In this document: piece after piece, positions 29,601 through 37,300 of the stretch
Numbering within the stretch: the stretch's first letter is position 1
How the letters are laid out: each line of letters opens with the position of its first letter
From: DASVNK01 sp964478815
GTDB lineage: Bacteria > Verrucomicrobiota > Verrucomicrobiia > Limisphaerales > SXQI01
Assembly: GCA_964478815.1 (NCBI GenBank)
Contig: CAYZKY010000005.1
Span: 1 to 64,000, forward strand
Length of the DNA: 64,000 nt
Direction of reading: 5' to 3'
Position numbers and translations under genes: made by a program
Notes under the pieces: generated by a model
Seen by the model: only the letters and a program-made list of their open reading frames with translations
The model's database searches: none
What the model was told of the DNA's origin: nothing

Positions 29601-29620
29601 GGTTGAGAGTTCGGGTTCAT
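23690..29620 (-). CDS. PKS with two non-elongating KS domains: KS0-KR-ACP-KS0-ACP
   Basis: This protein is 1976 residues from the ATG at 29618-29620, chosen because it forms an ATGA overlap with the LLM gene and places the KS right at the N-terminus. An in-frame TTG at 29674 would add 18 residues inside the neighbouring gene. KS-a keeps its cysteine (DTACSSS, Cys176), but the first catalytic histidine is gone: EAHGTGT reads EAMAIGT (Met311). KS-b (Cys1377) reads EASGTAN (Ser1512). Both keep the second histidine in NIGH/NVGH. KSs lacking the HGTGT histidine in trans-AT systems are known to be non-condensing (KS0) and to pass the chain between carriers. A KR with Tyr974 and the LDD-type signature GVLDDA, ACP1 (Ser1125) and ACP2 (Ser1849) complete it. 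No DH is seen. The C-terminus ends in a helix pattern LSDAEVEAWLAKL, probably docking to the NRPS protein. Confidence 0.93.
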   Translation of the reverse strand: MNPNSQPIAIIGCSGRFPGADSLDEFWSNLVQGRCAITEVPASRWNAADFYSTDPSAPNKGNSKWGGFLKQIDQFDPLFFGISPREAALMDPQQRLLVEEAWQALEDGGYAPDNLATEKCGVFIGVGDGDYLDLIEQQAGLSDGYLLTGNTISTYAGRIAYLLDLHGACFALDTACSSSLVAIHLACESLRTGKSTVALAGGASAMTTPKAFVIAGKTGLTSPTGQCKAFDASADGYVLGEAVGMVLLKPLDRALADGDHIHAVIRASGINQDGRTNGLMAPNAQAQTALELEVLAEAGLSGEDISYVEAMAIGTNIGDAIEINALSAAFRKSTARRQFCPIGSIKPNIGHSGQPSGVAGLIKLILAMRHGVIPPSLNHERDNPLAKFEDSPFFVADRAREWKGPQRALINGFGHSGTNACLLVEEPPTRRLAPSLSGPQILTLSAKTGESLRKRARDLLTASASLSPQTQLADLAWTLNCGRSHFRHRMALIATNLDQLKETLETFLAGHVSDMVFSGIAPVEAPDKPRAVSILRSLTELAAQRSEPLRATLAGIAQLYTAGFQVDWKVISARPGLHRVPLPGYPFARERCWVRASPNSSPAKQPAKLNLTYFSPRWKPENLPGGPSSDVPGSLLLFANDFSAQSELTSRGVNAILIRPGSEFARISLTEYRIRPNAPQDYAELLKFVREAHPKLAGALHNWDASGGSIIPQLDLGLESVALLVQALIAENRLSPFTLLRIQSDNPSSSADDGIGGFARALAHEAPFLDCRVIHLPSSEATSQCIANVAISELGSRGTQEVRYEAGTRLVRHFERARPAARQRVLRSGGTYVITGGLGALGRIFARRLCSEFKAKVALLGRSAPRPEALHELASLGGEVVYLQADLGNDDDVRQGLEECRKRFGSIHGVLHAAGVLDDAMLASKSLAPWRAVLRPKTVGTINLDRATENDPLDFFVLFSSIASVTGNIGQTDYAAANRFLDGFAAWRERECKAGRRQGRSIAINWPYWLEGGLKPPAESLELVEQILQLRPLKNEEGWEAFLDALSLDESQVVVINGPSEAVLPLLNPGLTARQSPSVSGGVQGHAELAERVESLLIAELAPLLEIEPSRLRPDTYISEFGVDSMLFTQLVLRLNRKLGLKLAPAALFGHPTLRSFANFLAQEHADKLSAVISSNQASIPASVPVSAVQAARAASNAPAPGARGTAARESIAIVGMAGRFPGCRNVDEFWELLSQQRDAITEVPTERWDWRACFGDPADSPGKTLSKWGGFISGVELFDPEFFNISPAEAELIDPHQRLLLQTVWHALEDAGIPPSAVAESRTGVFVAAQPSDYQKLLTGRWEAQAGPGLAHSILANRISYWFNFRGPSETIDTACSSSAVALHRACRAIQQGECDQAIVAAASLMFTPDPGCLLSQMGILSTNGETRTFDESAAGYVRGEGVCAVVLKPRSAAIHGNHRIHGSIIASGTNHGGRAASLLAPNPTAQASLIRDVCRQAHVDPVTISYLEASGTANPLADAIEIEAFKAALGPAVNLPGQCSIGCLKPNVGHLEATSGLAALIKILLAFRYNSIPATHRFQRPHPAISLDDSRFIIVDRLVPWPPSDRNDPSTLPRRAGIHSFGFGGTNAFLVLEDSPNPNRETQASPQPELVVLSARTAAALRDYAASLLEWLERVSEHRPELADAALTLQTGRDAMAHRLAIEASTWEELASRLKAFRAGSLDSEGVWKGSVETSRAAAKLDITTRLCDMASHWVTGGSVEFATLHAGRPRRLVPLPGYAFAAVRCWPTPTQDSSASSASPPKSPEVSAATGAETLDQLRHLFASLLKIPVSQIDPKRKLASFGADSILLIQAQRRLRRSISDRIDLKMLMQSPTLHDLAAAIDRLLAQSSPQQTKAPSAPLVEIELSHKGSSNGSNGSQHHANGAAPVSEGIPEGSDLNGLLASLPGLSDAEVEAWLAKLSPEPAPSPRTTFS
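29617..29620 (-). promoter_or_regulatory. ATGA overlap that decides the start of the KS0 protein
   Basis: TGA ends the LLM gene and ATG begins the KS0-KR-ACP-KS0-ACP gene. No strong Shine-Dalgarno sequence precedes it on the minus strand, so translation probably depends on ribosomes terminating here. Four of the five other ATGA overlaps of the operon join synthase genes in the same way. Confidence 0.8.
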
Positions 29621-31479
29621 TCGCGCAATGATGAAATTGAGTCGCTCGCGGCCCCTGAAATAGCCGTACTGCAAATGACTCGAATGCCGGACAAGGATTG
29701 TCCAAGCTCACGGCTGGCCTCAGCGCTACACAAAAAGTGGGTCGCCTGCCTTTGTTGGAGTGTGCGCAGATAGTCCTCCGTCTTGAAATGGCCCGGGGCG
29801 GATCGATCCTTCAGTTCGGCCAGAAATGGCAACGATTCCATAACAGCCTCCGATGCCACCCCAAAGTCGACCTGACAGGCCAATTCGTCAATGCCTGCCG
29901 CTCTGATCTTCTCCACCAATTCACCGCAACTCTCCGGGGTGCCGAAAAGCGCACCCGTCCGGAAATATCGCTCGTAGGCGAATTGGGCGATGCGGTCCTT
30001 CTCCTCTTCAGATTTCTCGATGCCGTTCACTTTAGCCCCATGCTGATGCAGGCTGATGGTCGACTTGATAAAATCCATGAACGGCTGACGGACTGCTTTA
30101 CGAACAGCTTCCAGGTGCTGATGCACGAAGGCGTGAAGCATAAGGGTAATTCTCCCCTCCGGATAAATGTCGCGGTACACCCGGACTTTTTCGGCCAGGT
30201 CTTCGATGGTCTGGTTGTAGAGCATCGTGAGGATGTTCGCCCGTGTCCGGGCGGCTTCCCGAAACCGGTCGGCGTTGCCCATGCAAGTCATCCAGCAATT
30301 CAGTTCGCGTTGCACGGGCAAAGGGTAGATGCGCACCGCGGTCTTTTCGCCGAGCGCGTTGGGCCATTCGATTGAATCCCCCCGCCAAAGTCGTCGGATC
30401 GTCTCGATCCGATCCAGCATCAAGGCGTTGTCCTGCGAATAGGCATCGGGGGACAACACAAAGTCGTTCGGATTCCAGCCGCGCGCGATGGAAAGATCGA
30501 CGCGGCCTCCCGAAAGATTATCGACGACGGCCCATTCTTCAGCCACACGGATCGGATGATGCAACGGCAGGACGACGCTGCCGGCGCGCAACCGGATTTG
30601 CTTGGTCAACACTGCCAGTGCCGCGGCAACCACGGAAGGATTGGGGAAAAGCCCGCCGACCGGGTGAAAATGACGTTCCGGCACCCACACCGCTTCGAAG
30701 CCATGCTGATCGGCAAACTGTGCGGCCCGCAAGAGGAGGTCGTACTTTACGGAGCTGTCGTCGTTCTGATTGCTCGAGAAGAAGAGCACGCTGAAGGAGA
30801 GCGTCGGCGAGCGCGGTTGTGCGGGCCGGGAAGCCAGCATGAAGCTGATCTCGGAGCCACTGCCCAGGCTCCAAAGGACGGCCAAGAATCCGAGCGCATC
30901 AAGAGCATCGGATTCGACGACGAGCCGCGCGGAGGGCCTAAGCGGCAGCGCTTCGGGCAGTTTCGCAATGAATCGGGCGAGCTCGCTTGCCGTCATGCCG
31001 TAAACCCGCGCTCCATCCACCCGCTCCAACAAGACGTTGAGATCGGTCGGCCGGTCGGTTCTTCGTATTTCGGTTCCCGGCGCGGAGCAAAGACACGGCA
31101 GCGCCCCCACCCGAATCGCGGCCACGAAACAGGCCACGCTTCCGGCTCCCATTTTGATGCCAATTTCGACACGGCTGTTTTCATCAATACCCGCCTGACG
31201 ATACGAGGTCTCGGATTCTTGGATTCGCTGCAGCAGTTGCTCTCCGGTCCAGGACTCGCGCTTGTCCCACAGCATCCCTTGCCCTCCCTTGCAGCGAGCC
31301 TGTTCTTCGATACGTTCGGCGATGCTTCGGAGGTTCTCTCCCTGCGAGCAGGTACTGCCAACCGCTGCCAAACGGGAAGGGGCGATCCCCAACTTCTCGC
31401 GCAACAGCGACGCCAAAAGATCGCGTTTGGCCTGCAGGCCCGGCGGGGATGTCGAACGTGATGCAAGAGTCTCGGTCAT
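29617..31479 (-). CDS. Luciferase-like (MupA/Atu3671-type) monooxygenase within remnants of an adenylating enzyme
   Basis: This protein has 620 residues. The central part (about 225-560) is an FMN-dependent luciferase-like monooxygenase with WVPERHFHP, IRLRAGSVVLPL, LSGGRVDLSIARGWNPNDFVLSP and YFRTGALFGTPESC. It closely parallels the LLM domain at the start of the 38924-34359 gene. Such enzymes are known in PKS/NRPS pathways as oxygenases of carrier-bound chains. Residues about 68-220 look like the N-terminal subdomain of an acyl/amino-acid adenylating enzyme (WTGEQLLQRI, then VACFVAAIRVGALPCL), but no phosphate-binding TSGSTGKPKG loop follows. The last about 55 residues (ATHFLCSAEASREL, then LSGIRVICSTA) resemble the next piece of the same fold. 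The layout suggests an oxygenase once inserted into an A domain that then decayed. It acts in trans or docks between its neighbours, which it overlaps by ATGA on both sides. Confidence 0.9.
   Translation of the reverse strand: MTETLASRSTSPPGLQAKRDLLASLLREKLGIAPSRLAAVGSTCSQGENLRSIAERIEEQARCKGGQGMLWDKRESWTGEQLLQRIQESETSYRQAGIDENSRVEIGIKMGAGSVACFVAAIRVGALPCLCSAPGTEIRRTDRPTDLNVLLERVDGARVYGMTASELARFIAKLPEALPLRPSARLVVESDALDALGFLAVLWSLGSGSEISFMLASRPAQPRSPTLSFSVLFFSSNQNDDSSVKYDLLLRAAQFADQHGFEAVWVPERHFHPVGGLFPNPSVVAAALAVLTKQIRLRAGSVVLPLHHPIRVAEEWAVVDNLSGGRVDLSIARGWNPNDFVLSPDAYSQDNALMLDRIETIRRLWRGDSIEWPNALGEKTAVRIYPLPVQRELNCWMTCMGNADRFREAARTRANILTMLYNQTIEDLAEKVRVYRDIYPEGRITLMLHAFVHQHLEAVRKAVRQPFMDFIKSTISLHQHGAKVNGIEKSEEEKDRIAQFAYERYFRTGALFGTPESCGELVEKIRAAGIDELACQVDFGVASEAVMESLPFLAELKDRSAPGHFKTEDYLRTLQQRQATHFLCSAEASRELGQSLSGIRVICSTAISGAASDSISSLRE
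30820..31278 (-). other. Remnant of an adenylation (ANL) N-terminal subdomain
   Basis: Residues about 68-220 of the LLM protein keep the look of an ANL-fold N-terminus: a tryptophan-threonine start, a helix with the QxGI pattern, and VAAIRVGALPCL where A domains have AxLKAGAxYxPL. No A3 phosphate loop or later core motif follows before the LLM begins. A second ANL-like piece sits after the LLM at about 29620-29787. This is pattern reading; a structural comparison would settle it. Confidence 0.6.
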
Positions 31480-34352
31480 GGGCTTTGCATCAATTCGGTC
31501 AGCACCTTTGACCTGCCTCCTGGCGCCAGGTGTTCAAGTTCTCTCAACAGTTTCTGCACGTCTTCGCCATCCCCACTGTGTCCGTTTGTCGCCGTCTCCT
31601 GAGTCGGCAAAAGTTCATTCAAGCAGGCGTCGATCTGCTCCTCCGAGAGCTGGTCGATTTGCGCCAAAGCCTCCTCCGGCTTAAGCGTGCTTGAAGAGGC
31701 CACCGGGCCTTCTTCCTTGAAGTGCTCTTCCAGATATGTGGAGATCGCGGTAATGGTTGGATATTCCCACAGGAGCGTGGGGTTCACTTCGACCGTCAGC
31801 CAAGCTCCAAGTTTTTGTGTCAGACTCGCGCCGATTAAAGAATCGACGCCGAAATCGTTAAAGGGCTTGGCCGGATCAATGTCCTGCTCGTTCATTTTGA
31901 GTTCCGTGGCAACTTGCCGGATCATCCAGGCTCGAATATCACGGGCCTTGCGCGGGCTTGCGGCAGGTTGCCGGGCGGGCCTGGTCGTTTGCTCTGGAGG
32001 TGAGGAGCCACTTCGCTTGGCAATGACTTGCGGCGGGGAATCTTGAACCCCGTTCAAAACGGTTGCCGGGGTCAGCCAATACCGCTTCCGTTCGAATGGA
32101 TACCCAGGCATCGAGACGCGGCGGTAAGCGGAATCCGGGTGAAGTTTTCCCCAATCCAGATTGAAACCGGCCGCCCAGAGTGCAGCCAATTTATCCAATT
32201 GCCCGCGCGATGCGGCTTGCTCGACAAACTCGGATCCTGTCAGAATATCCGAAAGCACTCTGATGAGCGGATGATTTCGATCAAGCGCTTGCACTGCAAA
32301 AATCCCGGCGGGCTGCCTGCCCTCCATAAACGAAGCGAGCTTGTCGTCGAGATCGGCACGGTCGCTTGTGAGCAGAGCGAGACGCTCCTCCATCGCTTCT
32401 CGGCCAAGTTGGCAATTAAGGGCGACGGTTCGCAAATCCATATCCGGATTCGCTCGCAACCACTCTTGGAAACGGGCGGCTTGCTTTCGCAGGGCGCTTG
32501 CGTTTCGCGCGCTAATTGGGACGACGAAAGGACCTGAGGCGGCAACGTGTTCGGATGCTGATTGGATTGGCGGCTCTTCGAGCAGGATATGAGCATTGGC
32601 TCCACCAATGCCGAAGGAGCTGACGCCGGCGCGCAACGGTCCCGGTTTCGGAGCGGTCCAAGCTTGAAGAGCTTTTGGCAGATAAAAGGGCGTTTGATCC
32701 AGCGAGACGTACGGATTCTCCTCCTCCACGTTCAATGTAGGCGCGATCTCCCGGTGGCGGAATTGTAGAAGGACTTTGATGAGTCCGGCAATGCCTGCCG
32801 CCGCTTGGAGATGCCCGATATTCGACTTCACCGCGCCGATGGCGCACGAGCGGGCGGGCAGGCCTTGAGCTTCGAAGGCCTTGGCGAGTCCGCGCACCTC
32901 AATCGGATCCCCTAATGCGGTGCCGGTTCCGTGCGTTTCGATGTAGGTGACGGTCTCCGGTGTGACATGGGCGCGACGCAAAGCGGTGCTGATCACCCGC
33001 GATTGCGAAACCGGATCCGGCACGGTATAGCCCCCGGTCTTGCCGGCGGTGTTAATCGCGCTGCTGCGAACGATCCCATAAATTCGGTCGCCGTCGCGTA
33101 AGGCCGCATTGAGCGGGCGAAGCAGAACGGCCCCCGCGCCCTCGCCCATGACCAACCCGTCCGCTCCAGCCCCGAACGCGCGGCACTTCTCGTCGTGTGA
33201 AAGCATCTTCATCGACGCGAGCGTTTCAAGCTGGCGGGGATGCGTGATGACGGTGACCCCGCCGGCCAGCGCCGCATGGCACTCGCCGCGCCGGATGCTT
33301 TCGCATGCCAGGTGAACCGCCGTCGACGAAGCAGAGCATGCGGTATCGATGGCCATGCTCGGCCCGTGAAAGTTAAGGTAGTAAGAGACTCGATTCGCGA
33401 TCGACCAGTAGGGCGAAACAGGGCCCGGCGAGTTCTCCTCCACGCGGGCTTGAGAAGCGTGTAGCTGATACGTGCCGTACATCACGCCCGCAAAAACTCC
33501 CACATCGGAATCCGCCTGGCTCCGGGCACATTGATCGACCAACCGTTGTCGGGTGTAGCCCGCATCCTCCAGCGTTTGCCACGCGATCTCGAGGAATATC
33601 CGCTCCTGCGGATCCATCTGTTCCGCTTCGCGCGGTGAAATGCCGAAGAACGCGGGATCGAACTTGTCGGCATCGTCGATGAATCCACCCCACCCGCGCA
33701 AGTTAGCTGCGCCGGGGTCATCCGCCCATCGGTCTCTCGGCACTTCACGCACGCTGCTGCGGCCCTTCGACAGATTATCCCAGAATTCATCAAGCGTGCT
33801 CGCCCCCGGAAAACGAATCGCCGCGCCGACGATGGCGATCGGCTCATCGCTAAGCGAATGGAAGATCTCTCGTTCAACAGGGGCCTGCGGCGTCTTGATG
33901 GGAGCCGTTGGCCGCGATTCGGGCGCGATGAGCGTGATCCTGCTCTCCCCAAGTCCGAGCATCTGGCGCACGGCTGGCTCGTGGTTCGTCGCCAGGTAAT
34001 CGGTGAGTTTGCGAATCGAATTATGCTCGAAAAGCAGGGTCTTGGGCAGAGGGCCGAACGTCTTTTCGAGGAGGCGAACGAGTTCGAGAATCTTGATCGA
34101 ATCGACACCGTAAGGCTCCAGCGTGTCGTCCCAGCCGATTTTGCCATCGATGCCGAGCCGTCGCGCAAACTGAGCTTCGATGTATGCGGCGGTCATCGAG
34201 GCGAGATTGGAGGGAGCCACCGTCGCCACGGGTGCGGCGGGAGCAGGCATCGGATCTGGCGATCCGCTGAGTTGTGCAGCCGCCTCGCGGACACCAATCT
34301 GCCTTTCGCTCACGCGGCGCAGGAGTTCTCTTCGATGATTCTCGTCCGGCAT
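31476..34352 (-). CDS. PKS: ACP-KS-ACP
   Basis: This small 958-residue synthase protein sits between the two monooxygenase genes. It begins with a docking-like helix (RRELLRRVSERQIGVREAAAQL) and ACP1 (PYGVDSIKI, Ser85), which probably serves the upstream protein because that one has no carrier domain. The KS is complete: Cys339 in DTACSASS (Ala for the usual second Ser), ETHGTGT and KSNIGHLQ, so it should condense. A post-KS linker ending in GYPFERKRYW leads to ACP2 (Ser838) and a C-terminal helical tail (LSEEQIDACLNEL). No reductive domains are present, so any extension here leaves a beta-keto group unless an enzyme acts in trans. The ATG lies six bases after the TAA of the upstream gene; the TGA overlaps the next gene by ATGA. 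Confidence 0.94.
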   Translation of the reverse strand: MPDENHRRELLRRVSERQIGVREAAAQLSGSPDPMPAPAAPVATVAPSNLASMTAAYIEAQFARRLGIDGKIGWDDTLEPYGVDSIKILELVRLLEKTFGPLPKTLLFEHNSIRKLTDYLATNHEPAVRQMLGLGESRITLIAPESRPTAPIKTPQAPVEREIFHSLSDEPIAIVGAAIRFPGASTLDEFWDNLSKGRSSVREVPRDRWADDPGAANLRGWGGFIDDADKFDPAFFGISPREAEQMDPQERIFLEIAWQTLEDAGYTRQRLVDQCARSQADSDVGVFAGVMYGTYQLHASQARVEENSPGPVSPYWSIANRVSYYLNFHGPSMAIDTACSASSTAVHLACESIRRGECHAALAGGVTVITHPRQLETLASMKMLSHDEKCRAFGAGADGLVMGEGAGAVLLRPLNAALRDGDRIYGIVRSSAINTAGKTGGYTVPDPVSQSRVISTALRRAHVTPETVTYIETHGTGTALGDPIEVRGLAKAFEAQGLPARSCAIGAVKSNIGHLQAAAGIAGLIKVLLQFRHREIAPTLNVEEENPYVSLDQTPFYLPKALQAWTAPKPGPLRAGVSSFGIGGANAHILLEEPPIQSASEHVAASGPFVVPISARNASALRKQAARFQEWLRANPDMDLRTVALNCQLGREAMEERLALLTSDRADLDDKLASFMEGRQPAGIFAVQALDRNHPLIRVLSDILTGSEFVEQAASRGQLDKLAALWAAGFNLDWGKLHPDSAYRRVSMPGYPFERKRYWLTPATVLNGVQDSPPQVIAKRSGSSPPEQTTRPARQPAASPRKARDIRAWMIRQVATELKMNEQDIDPAKPFNDFGVDSLIGASLTQKLGAWLTVEVNPTLLWEYPTITAISTYLEEHFKEEGPVASSSTLKPEEALAQIDQLSEEQIDACLNELLPTQETATNGHSGDGEDVQKLLRELEHLAPGGRSKVLTELMQSP

Positions 34353-34358
34353 AAGCTG

Positions 34359-37300
34359 TTAGAAATCGCGGTGAAAGTTTGGGTCTTCCAGGGATCGTGC
34401 GTCTTCGGCGGTCTTGCGGAAGCAAGCGAGCCGCCCGCATGGCACATCCAGGGATGTGTAGGTGCGATTTCTTCGCACGAAATCGATGGCGCGCGCCACA
34501 CCGGGCGCGAGACAATCATCGAATACGAGCACCCCGTTCTCGGCCAGCAGGCGATCGCAGTAAAAGAAGTCGAGCAGCGTGTAGTCGAACATGTGCAGGC
34601 CATCGATAAAAATGAATTGAAACGGTGCGGTCCCAAGCAACTTCGGCAACGCCACGTAGTCCGGTTCTCCCATAAAGTGAACGATCCTTTCCAGTCCCGC
34701 CCGGCGAACATTGTCCAGCCCGATAGAGAGAAACTCTGCCTGCTGGCACGGATCGATCACGACGTGTTCGCCCTCGCCGCGATCAAGATGCGCCTGCGCG
34801 ATGAACAGAGTCGATAATCCATAGGCCATTCCGACCTCCAGGGTCCGCACAGCCTTTTCTTGTTGAACCATTTCGTAAAGAAAACGACCGGCCTCGGCCG
34901 AGATGGTCCACGGAAATACTTCCCGTCTGACACCCGTTGCCGAGGCGACTTCTCCGAGGCGATAGATCTGTCCCGCGTGCAACGGTTGGAATCGTGGGTG
35001 AAGCTGTTTTGAATTAAATTTCTCGAACCATAGTCCGCCGATCTTTTGCTTGAGAGCGTGAGCATGATCCGGTTTCAACCGGATGAGCCCCTGCAGAAAG
35101 AGCACGGTGGGATCGGCCGCACCGGCCATAAGCCGTTCCAGATTCGCCCGGGAAAGTGTAACGCGGGGGAGACTCACATCTCCGCTCGACACCTCCATGT
35201 GGTGCTGGCCATCACTGGTGCGAATCCGCACGGACGGCGTTTTGCCTTCCGTTCGGAGCAAAAAGTCGAGTGCGGCCGTTGGATAGCGGCTGCTCAAATC
35301 GCTGGCCAACTGCTTGGCAACCGCATCAAATGTGACCCTCGAATTGCTTTGGCTCAGCAGGCGGTCCGCGTCGTCGACACTCAGAGTCCCCGCGGCCACG
35401 CGTTCCAGGACGCTTTCGAGGTTCGGTGTTTCGTCGGTGGCCAACTCCTTCAAACATAAATCACTGACCCGGAGCAAAATCCGGCCGGAGCTCTCCGTCA
35501 ACCAGCCATCGAACCGGCTCACGCCATTCCAGCCCGATTCGGTGCTCTTGCGCAGATAGGCGTAGCAAATAGGTAAAAGTGGTGCCAGGGACTCGATCCG
35601 TCCGATGACGAAGGGCAGTCGTATGGCTCCGGAATCATCGCCAACAAACGCCGAAGCGAGCTGAAACAGGGTATCGAGGAGCGTGGGATGGAATACGAAA
35701 TCCGAAGTCTCGGCGTCGAATCCAGCGGGCAAAGCGATCTTCGCGATGGCTTCATTATCCGTGTGGCGAATCTCCCGTGCGGTTTGGAAGCGCGGGCCGT
35801 ATCCGATGCCTCGGTGGGCAAAACGACGATAGAAATCCGCTGCCTCGATAGCCTTTGTGCATCGCGTCTGGATGGTTTCCAACGGCAGGCATTCTGCCTC
35901 GCCAGAAATTGCGACGCCACCAACCGCGGTCCCTTCTGCGTGCAAAGTTTCTCCGGATACGCTTCTTGAATGGATTTCGAACCGCCACGAATTTACGCCT
36001 GAATGGATGGCGCTGACGACTTCAACGCCGCTCGCACCGGCCTCGCATGGTTGGAGGAATGCGATTTGGTCCAGGCGCCGCACTGGCGTTCCATGTGCCG
36101 CTTCCGCGCCCGCTCGCGCTAGTTCGCACATCATGCTGGCGGAAAGGAGCGGTCGATCACCCACGCGATGGTCGGCGAAAAATGGGTCGCTGATTGTAAG
36201 TCGCGAGAGAACCTCTACCGCGCTATCGGCAATCCGCATCCGATCGTTGTATGGGTGGCCGGTGCGGGTCTGAGATCGCGAATGGGGCAGGGGATAGTGT
36301 TTCCGCGAAAAGCTGCGCGGCGGCAACGGCGCGCGTCTCTGTTTCCCGGAAGAGCCTTTCAGCGGACCAATGAATTCCTCAAGCACCAGGTGAGCGTTCG
36401 CGCCTCCCAAACCAAATGCGTGAACGGCTCCGCGCCTCGGATGCGGGCGTTCATTCGCGGGCGATGGGCTCCACGTCTCCGTCTCGGTGGTGAAATAGAA
36501 TGGACTGCCCTGGAGGTCGAGGTCGTCTGCCGCGGATCGATGATGAAGCATCGCCGGCCAGGCCGAATGCTTAAGCGCCAGCAGCATCTTGATCACTCCG
36601 GCGATCCCCCCGGCCGCATCGAGAGCGCCGATGCTGCTCTTGATGGTTCCGATGCCGCACGAGCGCGCGGGCAAAGCTGCCGCCAGCCGCTTAAAGGTGC
36701 GCCGGAACGCGGTGAACTCGATAAAATCGCCGGTCTTCGAAGCCGCGCCGTGGGCTTCGATATAGCGAATGGTCGCCGGATCGACTTCGCTTCGCCGATA
36801 CGTGTCGACCAGCAGCTCCGATTGTCCGGAAAGGCTCGGCGTTGCCAGCGCGCCTTCGCGGCGGCCATTGTGGCTGACTCCGGAGGCGCGGACTACCGCG
36901 TAGATGTGATCCCCGTCTGTGATTGCCCGGCGAAGCGGCTTGAGCAAAACCGCGCCCACTCCTTCACCGCGCACCAATCCATTCGCGTCCTTGTCGAAAG
37001 GACGGCAGACGCCGTCGGGCGAGAGCATCTCCACCGAGCCCAGCCACTCGGTGCTGACCGGAGAAAGCAGCAAACTCACACCGCCTGCGATCGCGGCGTC
37101 GCACTCGCCGGAACGAATCGACAGGATGGCTCGGTGTATCGCCACGAGTGAGCTTGAGCAGGCCGTATCGATGACTTCGCTTGGGCCGCGCAAATCGAGC
37201 AGATGCGAAACGCGATTAGCGACCATGACGCTCAGCCGCCCCAGTAAATGTTCGGAGTCCACCGCCGCCACATGCGCGCCAACGCGCTGCCCGTATTCCG

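Noticed and set aside
23690..29674. Longer version of the KS0 protein starting at a TTG at 29674
   Set aside because: It would extend 54 bases further into the LLM gene and add 18 residues with no homology before the KS. The ATG at 29620 fits the ATGA coupling pattern of the operon.
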